NCBI GenBank assembly: GCA_015227615.1
Contig: JAALGZ010000011.1
Location: forward strand, 1,290,471 to 1,354,470
Length of the DNA: 64,000 nt
Reading direction: 5' to 3'
Origin: Labyrinthula sp. Ha
Lineage: Eukaryota > Sar > Bigyra > Labyrinthulida > Labyrinthulaceae
The translations under genes and the position numbers were made by a program. The notes under the pieces are model-generated. The model was not told the DNA's origin. It made no database searches and worked only from the letters and a program-made list of their open reading frames with translations. Of the stretch, positions 55,615-64,000 are shown piece by piece (the stretch's first letter is position 1; each line of letters begins with the position of its first letter).

Positions 55615-56485
55615 TTAGCTTCTAATTACTTTTGTCAATTCCTTCAGCCATCCTTTAGTAACGTTATCCTCAGCAAGTTTATTTTCCAACACCAATAAGT
55701 TCTCATCAACCAAAACTCTGCTCAAGGAGTTTTCACCACTTTCTCGGAGTGCTTTTTCAGCTATAGAGTTTTCACTTAATCTCAGAAAGCACCTCAATAC
55801 ATGCTTGAGTAATCTAGCATCGGGTTTTTCAATCTGTGCAACCATCATATTACGTAACACTGTCGTAACAGCTCTAAATCTTTCTTCTGTGGAACAAATA
55901 AACTCCAAACCATAATCATCAAGTAATATCTTCTGTACAATAAAAGTAGCTACTGTTTTAGAGAGATCAGATCCAGTTTCCATTATACGTAAACAAAGAG
56001 GAATTATCTCAGTTGAGAGAAGGAATTCAATTACTGTAGGATCATCATATTTCACAAGCGCTCCAATGACACCAAGAGATGTTAATCTTAAGTATTCAAA
56101 TGGACGAGTTTTGGCAACTGAGTTCAAAAAGGGATACAAATACAGAGGAATCTGAGCTAAGAAAATAAACGTGGGGTGTTGATTTACCTTCTAAAAAATG
56201 GTGTTTTGTTTCAGGATGAGATGCAACACATTGAAGTAGTGCTAGCGCATTGCAAACTCTATTAGAAGCTGTAGGAGTCAATGCAGCTGGACTAAGTAGT
56301 GGATATACGGAGAGAATTTCTTGCAACAGGGCCAAAATTGTTCCAAATGAGTGCCAGAGGATTGGAGCAAGGTCAGCAAAATCTTCGCGCTGTTTTGAAA
56401 GAGATAAAAGGGCACTCTCCCTTGTTTCACTTGAAATCAAACCATGGACAAGGTCAAACATTTCCTTTTCTGCTGTACTGCTCAT
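55615..56485 (-). CDS. CNOT9: CCR4-NOT complex subunit CNOT9 (RCD1/Caf40)
   Basis: 279 aa from two exons, 56485..56188 and 56156..55615, with a 31-nt intron (56157-56187, GTAAAT...CTTAG). It is the armadillo-repeat subunit of the CCR4-NOT deadenylase, which acts in mRNA decay and translational repression in the cytoplasm. Splicing restores the strongly conserved core [17 protein letters not shown], then [55 protein letters not shown] and [17 protein letters not shown], all hallmarks of this family. Length matches the conserved core of other CNOT9 proteins; the C-terminus ends soon after ([14 protein letters not shown]), with no Gln-rich extension. The ATG at 56485 gives [19 protein letters not shown], a good family N-terminus. 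Confidence 0.96.
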
Positions 56486-59400
56486 TTTCTTCTATTGCTT
56501 TATTGTTTCGTTAGGGACATATTTTGGGGGAATTTGCAGATCAATACACCTAGTTGAGCAACACATCTTTGTAGGGTGAAAAAACGATACCAATTTTTAT
56601 ATAGGTACTTACGAGACACCATTATATTGAATGTGACATTACCAGAGGAACTAACTAGATATAGCTTAATAGAAACGACGCATAAATCACATCCAACTCA
56701 TTCAGAAACTTTATTGTGCCGCTCTCTGTTTAGAGTCATGACAAAAGTTTCAGAAGGAATTGTTGCATTTTTCGAATAGTTACGATGTTCACTTAGATAA
56801 CATAATCTTGAAAATTGTGCGGATCCAAATACTTCTTAAATTCATCTTTAGCAAAAGAAGTTTCCATCAGTATTTGGGTACACCCTTCCCAAAATATTCT
56901 AACAACCTACTAATAGATTTTAGTAAGTAAGATTTCAAGTGGCATAGTAATTCATGTCTCGAAGATTTTGATATTATAATTTGACGTTGCTTTAATAATA
57001 GTATTTACCATTCCTTTTTAATTTTCTAGTAAGAAACTTTAAGCTAATAATAATACTTTGGGTTCAATCGAAATCACTCAAAGGGTTTGCTTTTCTTCTT
57101 GTTCTAATCCAAATGCTTCCTCAAACCAATTGTAATATACTGTCTTCAAAGAAAAAATTATTAAATATTTTCATAATATTCACTTATACTCCCTAAGGAA
57201 AAAAGATATAATTTCTAAACACCTCTATACTATATTTCAAGACGCAGAAAATTATTGACCAGGGCACCATTTTGCACCAAGACATCGCCAACGGTGTTTC
57301 TATTTTATTGCATTTATAGTAAATCTTTAATAAAATCAGTTTTTTGTACAGTTAATCTACCAACCAAAGATAAAATATTTAACCGCAGTGCGAGTGCTCC
57401 ATATCATCCCGCTGGTCAGCACCATTTACTGTCTTCAGCATTGTGAACTGAATTTTAATTAATGATTACTTACAAAGAGTTTGATGATTTGGACATTCTA
57501 GAGCCATCTCTTGAACATATGTCTATCAGGACTGTCTTCTATTAAAAGTCAATCGTTGGAATTGAAACAAAAAATAATTCTAGTCAACCGTTCGAATCAC
57601 ATTGTTTTAAAACCTTCGCCAATTTTAAATGAAAACTCTGAGCATAGCTTTAAACAGAACATTGTACTACAGGTCCCCCAAAATTAAGCGTCCAAAATGT
57701 TGCCTCAGATCCTACGTATAAATATTTTCCATAACTCTTAGCATTTTAACTTGTGTCCAAGTGAAATAGAAATGAAGCATTGATACATGGTATCCTGCCT
57801 AAGTTACATACCAAGAATATATCAAAGGGCATCGATGCCATTCAACTTTCAGAAAGAAATTAGGATGGTGTTGGAATATGGTATCTCATTTTTCAATGCA
57901 ATAGATTATTAAAAAAATAATATGTATCATATCGATTTTTCCCATATCTTAAGAAGAATAAAGTAGTTATTCTTTAAGCTCGAATTCTTTAGTTTCATTT
58001 CTCGGATGGGTTAGCTTAATTTCTTAATAAGCCCTGAATTCTTTTATTTCAAAATATCAAGAGAGAGCTAGTAGTTTTGTTAGTGATTAGACGAGTGAGA
58101 AACAACAACAGTACTGTTCATAAAGCGCTTTTGATCACTTCTCCTATAATATCCAAGGAAAAATAATCGTAAGAATAAATGTATATATTAATTGCTAAGT
58201 TGAAACAAATTGAATGAGTGCTGCAAATGATATATCTTATCCATGTTCATATAGCATTACAAAGATCTTTGCAAACTTATTTCACCACAGAGGGAAGTTG
58301 ATAAGTGAAGCTTTATTCTAATACTTTAAATTAATGCTGATCATAGTGGTTTCTTGATTCTTCATCTTTTTTAAAGAGTGCATAAATAAAAACCTAGATT
58401 TTTAACGGATAAAAAGTTCATTAACAATACAAATTAAAGACTATAGCAAAATTTCTCTATAAGATTCTACGAAATATATACTAAAATATCAACATAGAGA
58501 AAGTTTGAATAAGATGAAAATAGTTTTCAGAGTAGATTTAGGTTTTTACGGATTCATGTTAAGCATCATTAAGAAATTTAAAATTAACTTAGTTCTCTAT
58601 TTATTTGATAAACGCAAGAACTGGGGCTTCCTCATTAACATAACGAATTTAGCAAATAGATAAAAAGTCTTGATTGATTAGACATTAGGTATTTTATTGT
58701 CTAATTCTATTATATTTCTATACCTGTGGCATTAATAATTTCATAATCAATTTTTTTAAGCTGTAGGGTGAAGTATAGTGTTAGTTTTGAATAATTTGTT
58801 CCCAGTTAAGTGATAGCCTTAATTATTGATTATTGGTAAGAGCCAACAGGGTCATTTCCTAAACTATAGAGAGCTTTCTTAATAGTGAATACTGCTGCCT
58901 GCATCTAAACATGTCGCAATCATATATGATAAATAGATCGGATAAATATACATAGTTCCAAGTTTGAAAATAGTTAGAGGAGCATTCACGCAATTTCGCT
59001 CTTTCAGTCAATGTACTAGGTAAACCTTTCTTGTATGGACTAATTATACCCCAAAAAATAATTTCAGGTAAGCAATGATTAAAATAAAATGAATGTCATT
59101 TATTTTAGTGCCATATTACATAATCTGAGGAGAGAATTTGTCGACCACTCTCAGAAAAGATCTTGAGTGTTATAATGTAAGAATTTATTTGAGTTCGAAA
59201 ACAAAGACCTCACAAGAGGTTTGAAACTTAGAACCCCTTTTGAGTAATACGTTTTTTAATTCTTTTTAGTACTGACTGACATAATTTTTAGATATGAATC
59301 AGCTAGAAACATTGCTAGTTTACTCCAAGGCAAAGTTCTAGTTTCATTCTTCCGTTCCTATTTAACCTAAGCTTTATATCACGTTGATTCATTAAAAAAA

Positions 59401-62400
59401 ACTGCAACTTGAAATCGGTTTTAAATACCAGCTGGATATCTCTAGAGACAAAAAACAGAAAAATCTACTCCAGATAAGAATCCTGGGATATTTGGAACAC
59501 ATTTTAGTAGCTGCATATTACTTATTTCAGGGAATGTCGTTATTTATGGTCAGATGAATTGAAATGGGTGAATAAATAAAACTACCATCTTCAGAAATGT
59601 TGGGTGATTTTTATATAAGTTAACAAGACCTCAAGCACATATTTCCTAGAGGTAGAACTTGAAAACTTTCTAGTAGTTCAAACTGTGCTTTGTATGTTTT
59701 CAAAGGATTTCAATGGTGTTGAGGCAGTTTCCAGATACTTCACACAACTTCCAGAGATATTTGAAGATCATTTTCATATGTATACAATCTGAATCACTTT
59801 AGATTATTCTCCTTGGCAAAGTTTCCAAACATTAAAGTCTGATACGATTGTCAAAATTGTACGTAATATATATATACTAAAGCTTTACCGAATGTCGATT
59901 TATTAATACCAAAGTTTTTTCAGCATAATCTTTGGGTAACAATAGTGCAATTTCCATGACATCATGTGGTCATTTCTCTAAACTCCAAAAAATACTTAAA
60001 ACCCTTTGGTTTTCCTTTCAGAGATCTTAATAAGAAAGAATCTTCTCACTTAGGGGTACCCAATCCATCAAAAAACGATACAATTTAGGATTCGATCACG
60101 CTCATAGCTTACAATTGCAGGTTTTCCTTAAGAGTTTTCTCTGAGTCTATCTCCAAAAATATACTTAGAGTGCCATTTCTGATCAGACCTACACGGTATC
60201 ATATCCTACAGAGTTTATATGTGATTGGAAAATCTCATTTTTCTATGCTGTTTCAAGCCAAGTAAAATTAATAATCGAGATAATCTGTTGCTGATTTTTC
60301 CTTAAACCCCTATCAAGTCATCCACGTACTTCACTTATTTACACAAATATAATATTCCCCACTAAATATATTTCCAGTTCAGAAGCTGTCTCTAGTTCCT
60401 AGTTGTAAGTACGTAAAGACGAGGGTAAATCCTCAGGAACAAATACCTATTTAGAGGGTTTCTTTATTTTAAATTGCTCGAATAAATTAGAATCTCATGC
60501 TACCTGTGGCGACTATTTACACATTATTCAGACATCATAAAAAACTAATTGGTTGCAAAACATAGGTTAATTTAATTTTCTTTACAATATAGCGGTAAGT
60601 AATCAACTATGGACTTCTTTATTCTGACTATAACCTGTAATGGGGATTTGGTTTATTAGGTTTCTGCTCGATGGAAATTGGGAAGGAGTGACTCATTTTC
60701 AGGGCGAAAGTGTCATTTCGATATGAAATTTAACTTGAAAAAATAATTCTTATCCTTCCTTGTTATTTAAATCATCTATATGGCTGCCTCAAGCTTCAGT
60801 GGCACACCCATGAACAATTTCTAGGTAAATGGCTTTAAGTATCGAATAATGTATAGATTAATTTCAAGAAAATAATATGATACAACTGGAGTTAATTTTC
60901 CTTGAGTAGCTTATAGGTTTCATACAGTAGTTCTGTTTATATTGTAGACACTTATCTTAAGTAAACCTAAGTTAATAATTATTATCTAAACTAGCATTCA
61001 GTACATCAAATATTGTTGGTATTGCTTAAATAAAGAGATGGTACATGGTAATACGTCCTATTTTCCTTGATCTAGACACACTTATCCTTTTTGGAATAGC
61101 TGATTTATCCGAAAATCAACTCATATCCATTATTTAAAACCTTTGATTTTCTACAGGGTATTTGAATTTGGACATGGGATTAAGAAACAAAAATCCTTTT
61201 CATTTCAGTTAGGACACAACTTGGTCTATTCACAGACCCTTAATAGTCACAAACTGTCAAAATGTAGCACTACTAAGTACATTTTTTATCAACCTGGCAT
61301 ACCACAATCTTACTTCAGTTTCTGTAGTAATACTAGACTTGGGATACCTCCCGTACATAAATTGTGGCCAAATTATGATTGCGAAACTGAAGAAAATGCT
61401 TTTTTTCTGTTGAAGTTTCTCTCGTCACCTTAGTATATAGTAAAAACTGAATTCAAATTGGATGTGCCTAAATAGATATTTCCAACACTTTGGGACAAAG
61501 CCTAACTATTATTTACTTCAATAGAAGAACAGACCCTTTTTAATGCGTTTATGTTAATTTCCGAGAGCATTATAACTCGGGAATTTACTAGAAATAATAT
61601 ATTAGTACAAAGCCTTAAGACATAGTAATAAAAGAGATGTTCAAAGTCAAATAATTCTGCTCTAATTGGGAAGTCAAACATGGCGCGTTTGGCGCATAAT
61701 GTCATATGACTCTTAGGATACACAACGGATCGGTATACTTCCAGAACAGGCTCTGGAACTAGATTGCTAACAATGCTTTATTTGTAGTTCTTATAGTTAA
61801 GAGTATAAACTGCTTTATTATACTTTTTCGCACTTTGTATAAGATATTCTTACCATACGTTTCGTAAGAATATATCTAAAGCAAAATGGTACTTTTCAGT
61901 ACTACATAATAGAATGTATGTGATCTTTCTAAAATTATACAAGATGACATAGCATTTTTGCTTTTTCTATCAATTAATGTCCAGGGGACAATATTGAATA
62001 GAACAACTACAAGGTTGCAAACCGATAAATTCTTAGAGAACTTCAAGCAGGGCTTACAACTAAAAACTTAAATTTACTCTGGAATGACTTATACTGAGTG
62101 GATATTTGAATGAATAGCTTAGAAACTCTTCGCTACGTGATAAGGTTTCTGCCATTGTTTTATTGATCAATATTGGCGAGATACTAAGAATTTATTTTTT
62201 ACATGAACTTGAAGAGGGCGAAATTGATAAAAACACTAAATTTATTGTAACAACTATTTTTTGGGACTAGTTTGTACATCCAGTGCTATTCATGCATATT
62301 TTAGGTCAATTCCTGTCTCGAGAATGTAACAAATCTTTCAATGCGGGTTAATTAACAGCACTTAAATGGAGGCTATAAATTAAGTCACATTTTTCATAAC

Positions 62401-64000
62401 ATAGCGAGGTTAATAGTATATGTGAGCCAAACAAGAATGTTTACTGCGGTATAGTTGTTACTAAATCATGAACATAATATGTTGATGTATATATAAGAAA
62501 CTCAGGAAGTTTGAAGAACTTCAATACCTAACGCTGCCAATAGGGTATCTATGTCTATTGTTGGCTCATGGTTCCAATGCCCTTCCTGCAATATACAACA
62601 TGATTTTCTCTAGAGAAACTTTCACCAGTTTAATTTCTATTGATCTTGATAGCAAAATTAGCTAAATAATTTTTTCAAAGAATGTGTTAAAATAGAACTA
62701 ACTATCACCGTAAGTTCAGTTGTAAGGGTTCGTTTCACATGTTATTGGAGCTTCACATGGAGAAAATTAGACAAAATCAACATATTAATGTTAAAAAAAT
62801 AAATTAAGTAGAAAGGTTAGTATCTACATTCTGGCTAATGTCGGATTACAACAAACATTTGAAATTGAAGCAGCAACTTAGGATAATCTAACAAATCTAG
62901 GACGAACATATGCTAAGAATAAATCATACTCTTGCTTCGTTAACTAAAAATAAATTCTATTAAGAAAACTGCTCTTAGCAGTACTCTTCTGGCATATCTA
63001 AGTAATAGATGGATTAATGTGGGATGAGCTACCTCGGTTTCCTATAAAGACAAAGATTGAAATAAAATAATTTGCTCTCTTGCAATGTACATTTAGAATT
63101 ATTAGCTAATGTTATACTTTTTTACCAAATTTTTTTCGTATATAATCTGCAGTTCAGCTGTTACAAAATATATTTTGCTGTTTTCTCGCCATCAGTTCTT
63201 GGTTTTTCCATCTTAGCCCTCACATCACATTTCTTATTAATACTTGGATTTTAGGAAAAGAAGTATTCCATGAAATCTAGGAAACATAGAATCTATGTAA
63301 TTGGAGAGTGGTTCCAGTCCTTCATCAAGCTATAATCGTAATTTGAAAAAACAAATTGTCCAGCTCCATACTAACATTACCTGAATATTCATGAGTTTAA
63401 CGATAACCCCACCTAAATGTTTCAGTTTTCGTTATTTGAAGAGTTCCACGATATTCCCTACAGTGACACATTTGAAGATTCTTTATTTATTTAGCTAAGT
63501 GTCATACAACTATTTGCTTGACTTAGTTACTTTGTTTCAAATTTATTCATCCTGCGACAGTAGGGTTATTTGTAAAGGTCACAGAGTATGTATATCTCTC
63601 CCTTGACTGGTAGGCAGGCATTTCCCTTATATATGAGTTTTGTCTCGTGCATGTGCGAACATATGGGCATGATCGTGAAAGTGCTCGAGTAATACAAGAA
63701 AACTATGGAGCTAGAAACCAACCCTTAGGGCTTAGGTTATGATTCGCTGTTCAGATGTTATCTTGAGACCAAATCTTCCCGGTCTTCTAGTTTGTATCAT
63801 CATGTGCTTGAACAAATCGGTGCAAACTAATCAGATATCCGTGAGATATCTACAAGATAAAACACACACAAAATAGAAAGACTTACTATCCCGACAAGCC
63901 CAACCTACGGAACTTCATAAAATGTGATGTTTGTATTATAATGCCACTGAATTGACCAAAATTGTTTGAACAATATAGCAACGAATTTCCTGGAGAGCTA
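56486..64000. other. 7.5-kb gap to the window end, no gene seen
   Basis: Begins with the CNOT9 promoter region. The rest is AT-rich, with many short frames in all phases and none with protein-like features beyond about 95 codons. I see no RNA gene and no repeat array. Confidence 0.55.

Overview
This window is nuclear DNA from a eukaryote, probably a unicellular protist or alga. It carries RNA polymerase II largest subunit with a heptad tail, a CCR4-NOT subunit, a PP2C phosphatase and a ribokinase. The genes are cut by spliceosomal GT...TAG introns of only 27-32 nt. The DNA is strongly AT-rich by eye and gene-poor, with gaps of 4-10 kb. Stop usage fits the standard code. Proline-Ser/Thr (PSxxPT) stalks on surface proteins are common in stramenopile and other chromist algae, but I cannot place the organism from this sequence alone.

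Layout. 1-3.1 kb: the 3' part of an unrecognised CxxC protein gene (+), convergent with a PP2C gene (-). 3.36-3.62 kb: a hairpin-rich, pol III-like RNA candidate. 6.8-8.3 kb: a small membrane protein gene (+) and a ribokinase gene (-), tail to tail with 6 bp between stops. 9.2-28 kb: three minus-strand paralogs about 8.5-8.7 kb apart. Each encodes a secreted GH17 (beta-1,3-glucanase-like) domain, a PT-rich stalk, one membrane span and a roughly 115-residue cytoplasmic tail ending in an NPLY motif. 28-38 kb: essentially empty. 38.4 and 43.3 kb: two paralogous small basic proteins sharing an unrecognised domain of about 80 residues. 43.7-44.3 kb: a four-span membrane protein (-), tail to tail with the second paralog (10 bp) and divergent from RPB1. 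44.5-50.0 kb: intronless RPB1 with 31 heptads. 55.6-56.5 kb: CNOT9/RCD1 (-). 56.5-64 kb: no gene seen.

The most interesting content is the GH17-like trio. All three match the GH17 signature except that the catalytic nucleophile Glu is Ala. Each sits on a type I membrane architecture with a conserved NPxY-type tail. I infer a family of catalytically dead, glucan-binding receptors or adhesins rather than enzymes. The second striking point is an RPB1 whose N-terminal clamp has lost the usual zinc ligands, with a tail in which every heptad ends in Ala. Supporting themes are the ultra-short introns, tail-to-tail gene pairs with almost no spacer, and scattered tRNA-like promoter remnants in the empty DNA.
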